The notes: generated from the letters alone by a model not told the origin. Positions 24,276 through 33,282 are shown, numbered from the stretch's first letter. The stretch: DNA of 64,000 bases from JALYOC01 sp036675345 (GCA_036675345.1 JAKFFE010000033.1:1-64000); one strand, 5' to 3'. Made by a program: numbers and translations.

Positions 24276-26807
24276 ATGCTCTCCACCCTGCTGGTCTCAC
24301 TGACGCTGGCCGCTTCGGGCCCGGTGCTCCCCACCCTGGTGGAGGACTCCGCCGCCCGGACCCCCGCCGGGCTGGAACACCAGTCCGCGGAGGTGGAGCT
24401 GCTCTTGACCCTCTCCGAGACCGGAGAGGTGACCGAGGTGGTCCCGGTCCCCGCCGCCTCCCCGGTCGATCCCCGCTTCCTCCAGTCCGCGCTGGCGGCC
24501 GCCTCCGGGTTGCGCTTCACCCCCGCACAGGTGGACGGGGTCCCGGTCCCCTCCCAGGTCCCCTTCCGCTATCGCTTTGAGGGAGCGGCGCTGCCGGCGG
24601 TGCTGCGGGGCCAGGTCCGGGCGCTGGGCTCCAAGGACGGGGTGGAGGGCGCGGCGATCACCGTGGACGGGGTGGTCCTCACCACCGGCCCCGGCGGGGT
24701 GTTCGAATTGAAGCTGCCCCCCGGCACCCACCCGGTGACGGTGGCGGCCCAGGCGCACCATCCGGCCTCCTTCACCGAGGAGCTGACCGCGGGAGTGCTG
24801 ACCGAGGTCCTCTACCGGATAGAGCCGCTGAGCCTTGATCCCTACCAGACGACGGTGCGGGATCGCCCGCGGGTGGAGGTGACCAAGATCTCGCTAACCG
24901 CCCAGGAGGTCCGCGAGGTCCCGGGGACGATGGGGGATCCGGCGCGGGTGGTGATGCTGCTGCCCGGGGTGGCGGGGGTGGCCTCCGGGTTGGCCTACCC
25001 GGTGGTGCGCGGCACCCAGCCCGCCTCCACCCAGTACTTCGTGGACGGGGTGAAGGTCCCCACCCTCTACCATCTGGTGGTGGGCCCGGCGGTGCTCCAC
25101 CCCGGCTTCGTGGACGCGGTGGAGTACCAGCCCGGCGTCCCCTCCGCGGCGGTGGGGCGCGGGCTGGGCGGCGTGGTCCACCTGCGCTCCGATCCGCCCG
25201 GCACCGAGGGGCTGCACGCGGAGGCCTACGCGGACCTGATCAACCTGGGCGGGCTGGTGCAGACCGCCTTCCCGGCCACCGGCACCAAGCTCAGCCTGGC
25301 CGGCCGGTTCAGCTACACCGGGGCGCTGGCGGAGGTGATCGCCCGGGCGGTGCGGAAGAACGCGCCGCTGCAGGTGGACTTCGCCGACATGCAGGTGCGG
25401 CTGGACCAGCGGTTGGGCCAAGGACAGCTGCGGCTGCTGTGGCTGGCCAGCCATGACCGGGTGGGGGTGGACCCCAACCCGGACAGCGCCACCTCCACCG
25501 GCGGAGGGGTGACCAGCGACTTCCACCGGCTGGATCTGCGGCTGCGCCACCCGCTGGCCGGCGGGGTGCTGGAGCTGGCCGGGACCTGGGGAGGAGACTG
25601 GCTGGAGTTCTACGCGGACCGCGGCCCCAACCGGATCGGCGCCTTGCAGCTGGGGAGCAGCACCCTGGGGGCGCGCGCCGGGTGGTCGCGGGCGTTGACC
25701 GAGCAGCTGCGCCTGGAGCTGGGCGCGGAGGTGGAGAACAACCGCGGGGCGGTGAACCTGATCGGCACCGCCCGCCCGCCGGGAGATCCGGGAGACGATC
25801 CGGCGGATCCGCTGCGCCGCCCCTCGGCGATCGGCACCACCACCGGTGGCTTCGTCTCCGCCACCTGGAACCCGCTGCCGGCGGTGGAGCTGACCGCCGG
25901 CGCGCGCGGCGACGCCTACCACCTGGTCCCGGGCATCACCCACCTCGCCCTCGAACCCCGGCTGGCGGTGCGCTGGCAGCCGCAGCACGGGCTGACCCTC
26001 AAGGCCGGCGCCGGACTCTTCCACCAGGCGCCCACGGTGCTGCTGCCGCTGCCGGCGATGGATCTGGGGTCGCTGCAGCTGGGGCTGCAGGAGGGAGCGC
26101 AGTTGGTGACCGGGGTGGAGTGGAGCCCGTTCCGCGAGCTGGAGCTGGGCGCGGACGTGTTCTTCAACCCGCTGTTCCGCAGCATCGAGCTGGATCTGGA
26201 GGGGCTGCTGGAGAACCGCCGGCGGCGGGGGCTGCCTCCGCTGGATCCCAGCTCGCATGGGCACTCCTACGGCGCGGAGCTGTTCATCCGCAAGCCGCTG
26301 GGCGGCCACTGGTTTGGCTGGCTCTCCTACAGCTTCGTGCGCAGCCAGCGCTTCACCGAGTTTGACCGCTACAACGACCAGGACCTGGAGATCTCCCAGG
26401 ACCGCGCCTACCTGCCCTTCGCCTTCGAGCAGGAGCACGTGCTCAACGGCGCCCTCAGCCTCCAGCTGGGGCACTACACGGTCGGCGCGGTGGTGCACTT
26501 CAACACCGGCCGGCCGCTCTCCGGTCAGGTCACCTCCCGCGATCGCCGCCCGGTGACCCTGGAGGACGGGACCGTCCGCTGGGTGCGGCAGGATCTGGAT
26601 CGCGCCGGCCGGCTGCCGCCGTTCGTCCGGGTGGACCTGCGAGCCTCCCGCCGCTGGGCGATCGGCGACGTCACCCTGGAGGCGTACCTGGACCTGCTCA
26701 ACGCCTCGCTGCAGCAGGAGACGGTGGCCTTCGAGTTCGGCACCACTGCGGCCCCGGTCCGGATCCCGCTCATCCTCCCCCTCTTCGGCGTCAAGGCGAC
26801 CTACTGA
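24276..26807 (+). CDS. TonB-dependent receptor with N-terminal TonB-C-like domain
   Basis: An 843-residue outer-membrane protein. After a signal peptide, residues of about 25-110 read like a TonB C-terminal domain (VELLLTLSETGEVTEVVPV...FLQSALAAASGLRFTPAQVDGVPVPSQVPFRYRF). A carboxypeptidase-regulatory-like domain follows (about 110-190), then the plug (PGTMGDPARVVMLLPGVAGVASGLAYPVVRGTQPASTQYFVDGV) and a 22-strand-type barrel ending with an aromatic-terminated strand LFGVKATY. TonB receptors import siderophores, vitamins or saccharides; the substrate is unknown. It follows the caspase gene by 67 bases and overlaps the next gene by ATGA. Confidence 0.9.
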   Translation: MLSTLLVSLTLAASGPVLPTLVEDSAARTPAGLEHQSAEVELLLTLSETGEVTEVVPVPAASPVDPRFLQSALAAASGLRFTPAQVDGVPVPSQVPFRYRFEGAALPAVLRGQVRALGSKDGVEGAAITVDGVVLTTGPGGVFELKLPPGTHPVTVAAQAHHPASFTEELTAGVLTEVLYRIEPLSLDPYQTTVRDRPRVEVTKISLTAQEVREVPGTMGDPARVVMLLPGVAGVASGLAYPVVRGTQPASTQYFVDGVKVPTLYHLVVGPAVLHPGFVDAVEYQPGVPSAAVGRGLGGVVHLRSDPPGTEGLHAEAYADLINLGGLVQTAFPATGTKLSLAGRFSYTGALAEVIARAVRKNAPLQVDFADMQVRLDQRLGQGQLRLLWLASHDRVGVDPNPDSATSTGGGVTSDFHRLDLRLRHPLAGGVLELAGTWGGDWLEFYADRGPNRIGALQLGSSTLGARAGWSRALTEQLRLELGAEVENNRGAVNLIGTARPPGDPGDDPADPLRRPSAIGTTTGGFVSATWNPLPAVELTAGARGDAYHLVPGITHLALEPRLAVRWQPQHGLTLKAGAGLFHQAPTVLLPLPAMDLGSLQLGLQEGAQLVTGVEWSPFRELELGADVFFNPLFRSIELDLEGLLENRRRRGLPPLDPSSHGHSYGAELFIRKPLGGHWFGWLSYSFVRSQRFTEFDRYNDQDLEISQDRAYLPFAFEQEHVLNGALSLQLGHYTVGAVVHFNTGRPLSGQVTSRDRRPVTLEDGTVRWVRQDLDRAGRLPPFVRVDLRASRRWAIGDVTLEAYLDLLNASLQQETVAFEFGTTAAPVRIPLILPLFGVKATY

Positions 26808-27994
26808 TGAAGACCTTCTGGCTGGTGCTGATTCTCTGTCTGCTCCCTGGCTGTGAGCGGCTGGGCCCCGGGGATGCGATCTATCTGTTCGGCGCGCTCA
26901 GCGGACCGGACGGGCAGCCGGCGGCGGGGGTGACCCTGGCGGTGGAGCGCAGCGACTACCGGCTCCCGCCGGAGACGCCCGACTTCCAACCCCTGGCCCA
27001 GGTCACCACCGGGGCGGAAGGCCGCTTCCAGCTGGAGCTGGTGGCAGGCGACGTGTGGGGCCCTCCGGACGGGAACGGCCCGGGGAACCGGCTGCGGCTG
27101 GTGGCCGGAGAGGGCGAGGCGGGGCTGACTGTCAGCATGGAGCTCACCGGCGACGCCGAGCTGCCCACCCTCCAGCTGGGGGGCCTGCGGACCGGGCTCA
27201 CCGCCTCCGGAGAGCTGGAGCTCCTGCTCCCGACCGCGCTCCGCCTGCCGGAGACCGCCACCGGCGGCAGCAACGATCCGGCCTGGCCCAATCCGAGCCC
27301 GGTGGTCCCGGTGCTCTCGATCCGGGCGCAGGACCAGGATGCGTGGCTCCAGGTGCGGCCTCCCTCGCCGCTGGAGGTGGAGAGCCTGGTGGAGGACTTC
27401 GCCGGAGCCGAGGTGGTGGTCCGGGGAGTCGGCGAGGGCGAGTGGACCCACGACCCGCTGCTGGCCAGCCAGCCCTCCTGGGTGCTGGCTCGCTTCGAGT
27501 GGCGGTCGGCGCTGGCCCCGCTCCCCACCGCCAGGGTCCCCTCCTCCCGCGGAGCCAGCTGCGCCCAGGCCGACCCCTGCCCGTGGACGGACGGCTCCCT
27601 GGAGGCGGTGGAGTTCGCGCCCGACACCCGGGTGCTGCAGCTGGAGCTTCCCCAGCCGGCCTTGGTCTCGCGGCTGGTGGTGCGCGGGCTGCGGCCGGGG
27701 GACTTCGGCGCCCACCGCCTGGTGGTGGAAGGCTTCGATGGAGCCAGTTGGCAACACCTGGGAGAAGCGCCGCTGGAGAATCCGGAGGTGGTGGGGCTGA
27801 TCCGCGCCCTGCAGTGGTCCGCGGACAGCGCCTTCGATCCGGCGCTGAGCTTGTTCGACGGGCGCTACTTCCTGCGCGTGGAGACCCAGACCCCGGTGGA
27901 GGTCTTGGCGCTGCGGCTGAGCCTGGTGGACTTCGCAGGCGAACCGATCCCCCTTGGCGCGCTGCAGGAGGTCTCCGCCTTCGACTCCCCTTAA
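26807..27994 (+). CDS. lipoprotein downstream of the TonB receptor
   Basis: A 395-residue lipoprotein with lipobox LPGC (Cys16). The first domain (about residues 25-120) is beta-rich and begins GDAIYLFGALSGPDGQPAAGVTLAVERSDY, as in carboxypeptidase-regulatory-like folds. The remainder contains strands such as PVVPVLSIRAQDQDAWLQVRP and a late LRLSLVDFAG. The later part (LEFAPDTRVLQLELPQPALVSRLVVRGL) resembles a discoidin-like beta sandwich, but I cannot assign it. It overlaps the receptor stop, so the two probably form a surface complex, with the lipoprotein as a capture subunit by analogy with SusD-type pairs. Confidence 0.8.
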   Translation: MKTFWLVLILCLLPGCERLGPGDAIYLFGALSGPDGQPAAGVTLAVERSDYRLPPETPDFQPLAQVTTGAEGRFQLELVAGDVWGPPDGNGPGNRLRLVAGEGEAGLTVSMELTGDAELPTLQLGGLRTGLTASGELELLLPTALRLPETATGGSNDPAWPNPSPVVPVLSIRAQDQDAWLQVRPPSPLEVESLVEDFAGAEVVVRGVGEGEWTHDPLLASQPSWVLARFEWRSALAPLPTARVPSSRGASCAQADPCPWTDGSLEAVEFAPDTRVLQLELPQPALVSRLVVRGLRPGDFGAHRLVVEGFDGASWQHLGEAPLENPEVVGLIRALQWSADSAFDPALSLFDGRYFLRVETQTPVEVLALRLSLVDFAGEPIPLGALQEVSAFDSP

Positions 27995-28159
27995 GCGCCT
28001 GCACACCGCAACCGGGTGGGGGTGGGTCCGGCCGGGTCCGACCGCGCCGGCCAGGAAGTGGGCCACTCGCAGCCGCTCGTTCACAGCGGGAGGGCCCTCG
28101 CCGGAGGAGAGCACGTTCACCCCGCTGATCCCGGAGAGCTGCAGCTGCCCGCTTGCAGC
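27995..28159. terminator. convergent gap with terminator-like hairpin
   Basis: This 165-base gap between convergent genes holds no gene. At its right end GAGCTGCA (28136-28143) pairs with TGCAGCTC (28154-28161) across ten bases, just touching the stop codon of the minus-strand solute-binding protein gene. Confidence 0.4.
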
Positions 28160-29065
28160 TCAGTGCTTGGCGGGCGCGGCGCCCAGCGCCTGCACCGTGG
28201 CGGCCACCAGCTGATCGAAGTACCCCAGATAGCTGGCCCCCACCGGGGTCATCCCCGGCACCCGTACCAGCCGGGCGCCGGAGGTCCGGGCCAGCAACTC
28301 GCTGGTGGCGGCCGGGTACCACTCCTCCTGCAGCAGCACCTTGGCTCCGCGGCGGCGGATCACCCCCAGCACGGTGGCCACATGCGCGCTGGAGGGGGGA
28401 ATCCCCGGTTTCGGCTCCACGAAGGCCACTTCCTCCAGGCCGGCGAACTCGGTGAAGTAGATCCAGCTGCGGTGGTAGGGCACCACCGGGGTGCCCTTGA
28501 ACGGCGCCAGCGCCTGCTTCCAGCCGGCGATCTTCTGCTGGAGCTGGGTGGCGAAGGCGTCCGCCCGCTGCTGGTAGGCCTGGGCGTGCGGAGGATCCAG
28601 CTGGGCCAGCCGCTGGGCGATCCCCCTGGCCAGCGCCACCGCGTTGGCCGGGTCCTTGGTGTAGTGCGGGTTGCCGCCGGGATGGATGTCCCCCATCGCC
28701 CGGTCCAGCTTCCCCGGAGGAATCTCCTTGGCGGTGACCAGGGTGGAGCCGTCCAGGTACCCGGGCGCGCCCCGTTGCACCTTCGGGTTGCGCGAGCTGG
28801 TGATCAACGTCGGCAGCCAGCCCACCTCCAGCTCCATCCCGTTGAGCAAGAGCAGGTCCGCCCGGGAGAGCAGCAGCACCAGGCTGGGCTTGGCGTCCAC
28901 GAAGTGCGGATCCTGGGTGGGGGCGGCCAGCAGCTGCACCTCCACCTCCGAGCCGCCCACCTCCCGGGCGATCGCCCCCAGGTCGGAGACGGTGGCCACC
29001 ACCTTCACCTTGGCGTGAGCGCCGAACGACAGCGCCAGACAGATCCAGAAGCAGAGGGTTCTCAT
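28160..29065 (-). CDS. periplasmic metal-binding protein (ZnuA/TroA-like)
   Basis: A 301-residue cluster A-I solute-binding protein with a signal peptide ending FGAHA. Three metal-ligand His motifs are visible: DPHFVDAKPS, GGNPHYTKDP and PYHRSWIYFTEF. An Asp/Glu ligand near EEWYPAATS would complete the site. The fold marks VVATVSDLGAIAREVGG and PGKLDRAMGDIHPGGN also match. Such proteins deliver zinc or manganese to an ABC importer, but no permease or ATPase gene is nearby in this window. It is the last gene of the metal island and overlaps the lipoprotein upstream by ATGA. Confidence 0.92.
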   Translation of the reverse strand: MRTLCFWICLALSFGAHAKVKVVATVSDLGAIAREVGGSEVEVQLLAAPTQDPHFVDAKPSLVLLLSRADLLLLNGMELEVGWLPTLITSSRNPKVQRGAPGYLDGSTLVTAKEIPPGKLDRAMGDIHPGGNPHYTKDPANAVALARGIAQRLAQLDPPHAQAYQQRADAFATQLQQKIAGWKQALAPFKGTPVVPYHRSWIYFTEFAGLEEVAFVEPKPGIPPSSAHVATVLGVIRRRGAKVLLQEEWYPAATSELLARTSGARLVRVPGMTPVGASYLGYFDQLVAATVQALGAAPAKH

Positions 29066-29874
29066 CGGCGGGTGACCTCGGTGTGCAGGGGGAGACCGGC
29101 CAGGTTCTCCAGCAGTTCGTCCCGGACGTCGGCGTTGGCTTCAATGTTCAGATCCACCGGGCCGCCGGCCGGCGCCAGGGCGGCGACGTCGATCCCGTCC
29201 CACAGCCGCCCGGAGAGCGGGGCGGCGACCGAGAGCTCGGCGTGCAGCGGCTGATCGTTGCTGGCCACCAGGGACAGCTCCCCGGAGCGGAGGACCGGCT
29301 CGGTCAGCTCCATCTCCAGCGTCCAGGCGGTCTCGGCGATGCGGGCCGGCACCTCGCCATCGCGGAGCAGCCCGGCCATCCGCACCCGGATCACCGGGGC
29401 CAGCACCCGGGTCAGCTCGGTGAAGGGCAGGTCGCAGGAGGGCTGACACTCCAGCGGCCGCACCTCTGAGGAGAGGACCTCCACCGCGCCCACCGGGAGG
29501 GAGACCACGGTGCGTGGACCGCCGGCCCCCCCGTTGAGCTCCGCCTGGACCTCCGCGTAGGGCACCAGGGCCCCGTCCTCGCGGTCGCAGTGGCCGTTGT
29601 GACAGACGGTGTAGCCCGGCGGCGGGTTGCCGGGGTCGAAGGTGATCGGCCCGGTGGCGCCGCTCTCCTGGAGCTGCAGCGGGGCGAACACCAGCTCCAG
29701 GGTGGTGAACTTCACCTGGTAGCTGGTGTCCAGCCGCTGCCAGCCGTCGCCGGCGTCGCGGCCCGCGGGGACCTCCAGCGAGGCGGAGAACGAAGGATGG
29801 AGGACGGCGAAGGGCTGACCCGGCCCCAGCGCACAGGCGGTCAGCAACAGCGGCAGCAGCAGGAGGCGTCTCAT
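29062..29874 (-). CDS. lipoprotein of the metal island
   Basis: A 270-residue lipoprotein with lipobox LTAC (Cys13). The mature part is beta-rich (YQVKFTTLELVFAPLQL, LHAELSVAAPLSGRLWDGIDVAALA) and contains a potential metal or disulfide site CHNGHCDRED (about 85-95) and CQPSCDLPF. I do not recognise the family with confidence; some bacterial metal-related lipoproteins have a similar beta sandwich. The ATG at 29874 follows the outer-membrane protein gene by 12 bases, and its stop overlaps the solute-binding protein start. Position in the operon suggests it helps pass metal ions between outer membrane and periplasm. Confidence 0.8.
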   Translation of the reverse strand: MRRLLLLPLLLTACALGPGQPFAVLHPSFSASLEVPAGRDAGDGWQRLDTSYQVKFTTLELVFAPLQLQESGATGPITFDPGNPPPGYTVCHNGHCDREDGALVPYAEVQAELNGGAGGPRTVVSLPVGAVEVLSSEVRPLECQPSCDLPFTELTRVLAPVIRVRMAGLLRDGEVPARIAETAWTLEMELTEPVLRSGELSLVASNDQPLHAELSVAAPLSGRLWDGIDVAALAPAGGPVDLNIEANADVRDELLENLAGLPLHTEVTRR

Positions 29875-29886
29875 CGGTGGCGTCCT

Positions 29887-31293
29887 TCAGAACTTGTGGG
29901 CCGCGTGCGCGCCGATGGAGAACTCCATCGCCAGGAACGCCGCGTAGATGGGGGTGGGACGCCAGCGCGGAAAGTCCGCCGAGACCTGCGCCCGCAGCCG
30001 GGAGAACTCGGTGGGCCAGAAGGTGAGGTTGGCGCTGACCCGGTGACGGTCCGCGTTCCACTCCGGGTCCAGCGGATCGCGCTCCGCCGCGGCGGTGCCA
30101 TCCTCCAGCAGCGCCGGGGACCCATACTCGTAGCGCAGCGCGGTGCCCCAGCGCTGCTCGAAGCGCCAGAACAAGGTGGCGTAGCCGCTGAGGTCGGAGA
30201 GCAGCTGGTGGGGGATCTGCCGGCGGCGGAGGAACCACTCGGTCTGCAGCGAGACGATGGTGGTCTCCCCGGCGATCAGCGGCCGGTACTTGAGATACAG
30301 GTCGGTGCCGTAGACGTCGGTCCGGTTCCCCCTCCCGGTGCTGTTGGGACCGGTGGCGGCGGACAACCCCCAGAGGATGGAGAAGGCCTCCGAGGGTTCG
30401 AAGAACTGCTTGATCGCCCCGGTGGACTGGAAGTGCAGAGGAGAGCTGACGCCCAGATCCCGGGGGCCGTAGAAGCTGCGCGCGGTGGCCTCTCCGCCGG
30501 CCTCGGTGATCGACCCCGAGACCTCCACGTACCAGGGCAGCGGCGTCAGATAGGAGAGCTCGGTCCCCAGCCCGCGGTTGTTCTCCGCGCCGAAGATCCT
30601 CCCCAGCGCGAAGTGCTGATCCACGAAGTCCCAGCTGTGGGGGTGGGTGCCATTCTGCCGCCCGAAGCGGGTCAGGAACTGGCCCACCCTCCCCTGCAGT
30701 CCGTACGGCAGCGCCAGGGTGGTGGCGTACACCTCCTCGATCTCCACCCCCTCCTGGCTGAACACCAGGTTGGCGTCGAAGCGGAAGTACGGATCCACCG
30801 AGGCCCCCACCGCCAGCTCCAGCTGCTGGAGGTTGAACCCGGTGCGGGTGGGATCATGCCCGCCGGTCTGGAGGTTCTCCTCGGAGAACACCGCCAGCGC
30901 CAGGTCGGCAATGAAGGAGAGGTCCGGGTTGAGCGACTGGATCACCCCGGCCAATCCCTGCGCCGGCTGCGGGCCGGGCGGGGGCTCGGAGGCAGCAGCG
31001 GCCTGGGCGTCGGCCTGGAGGGCCCGCTGGATCTCCGCGGCCTCCTCGGCGGAGAGCGCGTCCGCCTGGGAACCTCCGTCTGCTTCGGCGTCCGCGGAGG
31101 AGACGGAGTCCACCCCGGAGGCGGTTCCTCCGTCTGCTCCGGTCGCCGCGGAGGGGACCGAGTCGTCCCTGGAACCGGCTCCGCCAGCCGCTGCGTTCTT
31201 CGCGGCAGGCGCCCCCGCGTCCGGGTTCGCCAGCGCCTGGACGGAGAGCGACCCGATCGCCAGCACCACCCGCCAGCAGAGACGCCGACTCAC
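29887..31293 (-). CDS. outer-membrane protein of a zinc-type uptake operon
   Basis: A 468-residue exported protein starting at GTG 31293, which overlaps the upstream stop. A signal peptide (about 1-22, ending SVQALA) is followed by an Ala/Gly/Asp/Ser-rich linker of about 90 residues and then a porin-like barrel: NPDLSFIADLALAVFSEEN, DPYFRFDANLVFSQEGVEIEEVY, LPYGLQGRVGQFLTRFGRQNGTHPHSWDF, with a terminal strand ending AHKF. The HPHSWDFVDQHF motif is typical of outer-membrane proteins annotated as zinc-regulated in proteobacteria. It probably forms the outer-membrane pore of the metal island. Metal specificity is inferred from neighbours. Confidence 0.85.
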   Translation of the reverse strand: MSRRLCWRVVLAIGSLSVQALANPDAGAPAAKNAAAGGAGSRDDSVPSAATGADGGTASGVDSVSSADAEADGGSQADALSAEEAAEIQRALQADAQAAAASEPPPGPQPAQGLAGVIQSLNPDLSFIADLALAVFSEENLQTGGHDPTRTGFNLQQLELAVGASVDPYFRFDANLVFSQEGVEIEEVYATTLALPYGLQGRVGQFLTRFGRQNGTHPHSWDFVDQHFALGRIFGAENNRGLGTELSYLTPLPWYVEVSGSITEAGGEATARSFYGPRDLGVSSPLHFQSTGAIKQFFEPSEAFSILWGLSAATGPNSTGRGNRTDVYGTDLYLKYRPLIAGETTIVSLQTEWFLRRRQIPHQLLSDLSGYATLFWRFEQRWGTALRYEYGSPALLEDGTAAAERDPLDPEWNADRHRVSANLTFWPTEFSRLRAQVSADFPRWRPTPIYAAFLAMEFSIGAHAAHKF

Positions 31294-31772
31294 TCCGTGT
31301 GCTCCTCGTGCGCTCCGCCGTGCTCGACCACGAAGGAGAGCAGCGTCTCGGAGGTGGGCCCCAGCTCCAGCCGATAGGTGCCGACCTCCAGATGGAAGAT
31401 CCACTTCGCACCCACCGCGTCACAGACCTCCGAGCCGGGGATGAGCTCCTCAAGGAGGATCGCATCTCCGGTCAGGGTGCTGACCGTGAAGTCCACCTCC
31501 GCCGAGGTGAAGAACAGGAAGTCTCCCGGCTCGTCCGCCGCGAAGCGGATCTGCCCGCCGTTGCCACCGCTGACCGGGACCAGGGTCACGTCGTAGCGGC
31601 GGTGGTCGTCGGCGATCAGCGGCCCCTCCCCCCCGGCCACCGCGGTGACCGCGGTACCGGGCCCCTCCGCCAGATGTTCGCAGGCCTCGTCATCGGCGGT
31701 GGGGACGGGCTGGCCACAGGCCAGGAGCAAGAAGGAGACGGAAGACAGGGAGGCAATCAGGTGAAGGCGCAT
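31290..31772 (-). CDS. His-tailed lipoprotein of the metal island
   Basis: A 160-residue lipoprotein with lipobox LLAC (Cys19) and a compact beta-rich domain (YDVTLVPVSGGNGGQIRFAADEPGDFLFFTS). Its C-terminus VEHGGAHEEHTE carries three His among acidic residues, a plausible metal-binding tail. Two internal Cys (EACEHL and SEVCDAVG) might pair. It precedes the outer-membrane protein with a GTGA overlap, so it is coexpressed with it. I know of similar small lipoproteins beside zinc uptake genes, but no tested function. Confidence 0.8.
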   Translation of the reverse strand: MRLHLIASLSSVSFLLLACGQPVPTADDEACEHLAEGPGTAVTAVAGGEGPLIADDHRRYDVTLVPVSGGNGGQIRFAADEPGDFLFFTSAEVDFTVSTLTGDAILLEELIPGSEVCDAVGAKWIFHLEVGTYRLELGPTSETLLSFVVEHGGAHEEHTE

Positions 31773-31949
31773 GAGAAGGACTCAGCAGGTCGAAGCGGGC
31801 GCAATGAAGCGCCTGGAGATTGGAGAGGAGGCATTCGCGCTGGAGGCTCCACGCGCGCCAGAGGCGCCAGGAGGACTCCGCGTCTTGAAAAAGGGGCGAG
31901 CCCACGGCCACCCCCCAGTCCGGACCCGGGCTGGGAAAGGAGGCGGGCG
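31773..31949. other. 177-base gap inside the metal island
   Basis: No coding region is convincing. Purine-rich stretches GGAGAGGAGG and GGGAAAGGAGG lie on the plus strand. A promoter for the three downstream minus-strand genes could lie here; no clear metal-regulator (Zur) palindrome is visible. Confidence 0.4.
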
Positions 31950-32399
31950 CTAGCCCTGGGAGGGGGGACCGCTCTTGGGTGCCAGCCGGTAGAGCCGCTG
32001 GCTCTCCGGGCGGACCTGCGTGGCGGTGACCGCGAACCGGGGCTGCGGCGACTGGACGAGGACTGCCTGCTGGACCACCGGAGGCATCAGCCGGGAGCGA
32101 AGCTCGGCCAGCACCTCGCAATGGTCGTGAGCGCCCTCGCTGCGACCCTCCCCGTCCAGGACCGGAAGCCCGGAGCCGCGGGGATGGCTGACTGCCGGGT
32201 CCCCATCCGGACCGGACTCGATGATCTCCCCGTGCTGGGCACAGACCGCGTGCCGCGCGGTGAGCTCATGGACCAGGGTGGCCGCGTTCGACGCCAACAG
32301 CGTCAGGGCGAGCGCGAGGCTCGCCAGACGGTGCGACGGAAGCGGGGACACGAGGTTCAAGGCGGGGACATTGATTCCGGAAGCGGGCCGTCCAGTCAA
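31950..32399 (-). CDS. membrane-anchored His/Cys protein, start uncertain
   Basis: An anchor helix LASLALALTLLASNAATLVHEL is followed by HAVCAQHGEIIE and later GAHDHCEVLAEL, so the exported part is rich in His and Cys that could bind metal. The C-terminal 50 residues (VLVQSPQPRFAVTATQVRPESQRLYRLAPKSGPP) look flexible. The longest frame begins at TTG 32399 (149 residues); GTG 32348 (132 residues) puts the membrane helix near the N-terminus and is my preferred start. It lies 177 bases upstream of the metal operon on the same strand. A metal sensing or sequestering role is inference. Confidence 0.7.
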   Translation of the reverse strand: MTGRPASGINVPALNLVSPLPSHRLASLALALTLLASNAATLVHELTARHAVCAQHGEIIESGPDGDPAVSHPRGSGLPVLDGEGRSEGAHDHCEVLAELRSRLMPPVVQQAVLVQSPQPRFAVTATQVRPESQRLYRLAPKSGPPSQG

Positions 32400-32514
32400 G
32401 TCAAGCTGACCAACGCCGGGGGTCGGCCCTCGATCAGCTGGCGGATGAGGGGCGTTGCCACGGTCCAGGCAGCAGGCCCAACGGGCGTCCGGTCACCTCC
32501 CCGGTACAGACACC

Positions 32515-32715
32515 TCAGTCGTCGTGCTTGCGCGAGCCGCTGCCCTGGCCCTTGTGGCGACAGTGGCTGCCGTCCCACTCCTGGCTCTGCTTGCAGCGGG
32601 AGTGGCCGGGCTTGCTGCTGCGACCGTCATGTTTGTCGTGACCGCGCACCGGAAGGATGAAGGCGCAGCCGGAGAGGGAGAAGGCGAGGAGGGAAACGAA
32701 GAAGAGACGACCCAT
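32515..32715 (-). CDS. small His-containing lipoprotein
   Basis: A 66-residue lipoprotein. The signal MGRLFFVSLLAFSLSGC ends in a good lipobox (Cys17), and the remaining 49 residues are hydrophilic with several His, Lys and two Cys (KHDGRSSKPGHSRCKQSQEWDGSHCRHKG). An AGGAG ribosome site lies just upstream of ATG 32715. The basic, His-rich tail could bind metal or anionic polymers; function unknown. It is separate from the metal island (115 bases from it) and 54 bases downstream of the next small exported protein on the same strand. Confidence 0.75.
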   Translation of the reverse strand: MGRLFFVSLLAFSLSGCAFILPVRGHDKHDGRSSKPGHSRCKQSQEWDGSHCRHKGQGSGSRKHDD

Positions 32716-32769
32716 GGTGTGCTCCTGGGGAATGTGGCGGTTGAGGGGAGGGAGGACGGAGGACCGCCG

Positions 32770-33282
32770 CTAGAACGCGTACCCGACGACCAGCCGCGGG
32801 GAGAAGTCGAAGAGCACCGAGGAGCTGCCCACTCCGACCACGCCCATGTTCACCCCCAGCGAGAGGATCAGGCTTCGACCGACGATGAAGTTGTAGCCGG
32901 CCGCGCCGCCCAGGCTAAAGGCCCAGGTCGCGGACAGGGTGTCCGGGGTGGCGGCGCCGTAGAGGATTCCCAGCTCCGGTCCCGCCCACAGGCCGGAGAG
33001 CGCCGGAGCGTTGAAGAAGTAGAACCGGGCGCCCACGCCCAGTCCCAGTCCGACGCTTCCGGACCGGATCGCCAGCCGCGGCGCCGCGAAGATCGTGACC
33101 GTCTGGCTGACCGCGCCCTCGAACTCCAGCGGGATCAACACCACGTTGCTGGGCTGGACCAGGCTGTAGACGAAGCGTCCGACGTCCAGGGAAACCATCC
33201 GTCCGGGGATCGACTCCTGGGCGTGGGCCGCGGTGGCGAAGCCCGCCAGACACAACGCCAGACCCAGACCGCGGTTCTTCAT
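32770..33282 (-). CDS. small exported beta-rich protein
   Basis: A 170-residue protein from ATG 33282, or 179 residues from ATG 33309. A signal peptide ends TAAHAQ. The mature part alternates hydrophobic and polar residues in Gly-rich strands (SVGLGLGVGARFYFFNAPALSGLWAGPELGILYG) and ends VVGYAF with a terminal aromatic, as in small outer-membrane barrels. No family recognised. It is divergent from the LysR regulator across 108 bases that hold two inverted repeats, which makes it a candidate target of that regulator. Confidence 0.8.
   Translation of the reverse strand: MKNRGLGLALCLAGFATAAHAQESIPGRMVSLDVGRFVYSLVQPSNVVLIPLEFEGAVSQTVTIFAAPRLAIRSGSVGLGLGVGARFYFFNAPALSGLWAGPELGILYGAATPDTLSATWAFSLGGAAGYNFIVGRSLILSLGVNMGVVGVGSSSVLFDFSPRLVVGYAF

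Noticed and set aside
31771..31953. 60-residue plus-strand frame in the metal island gap
   Set aside because: It begins within the complement of the lipoprotein start, and no family or conserved feature is visible.
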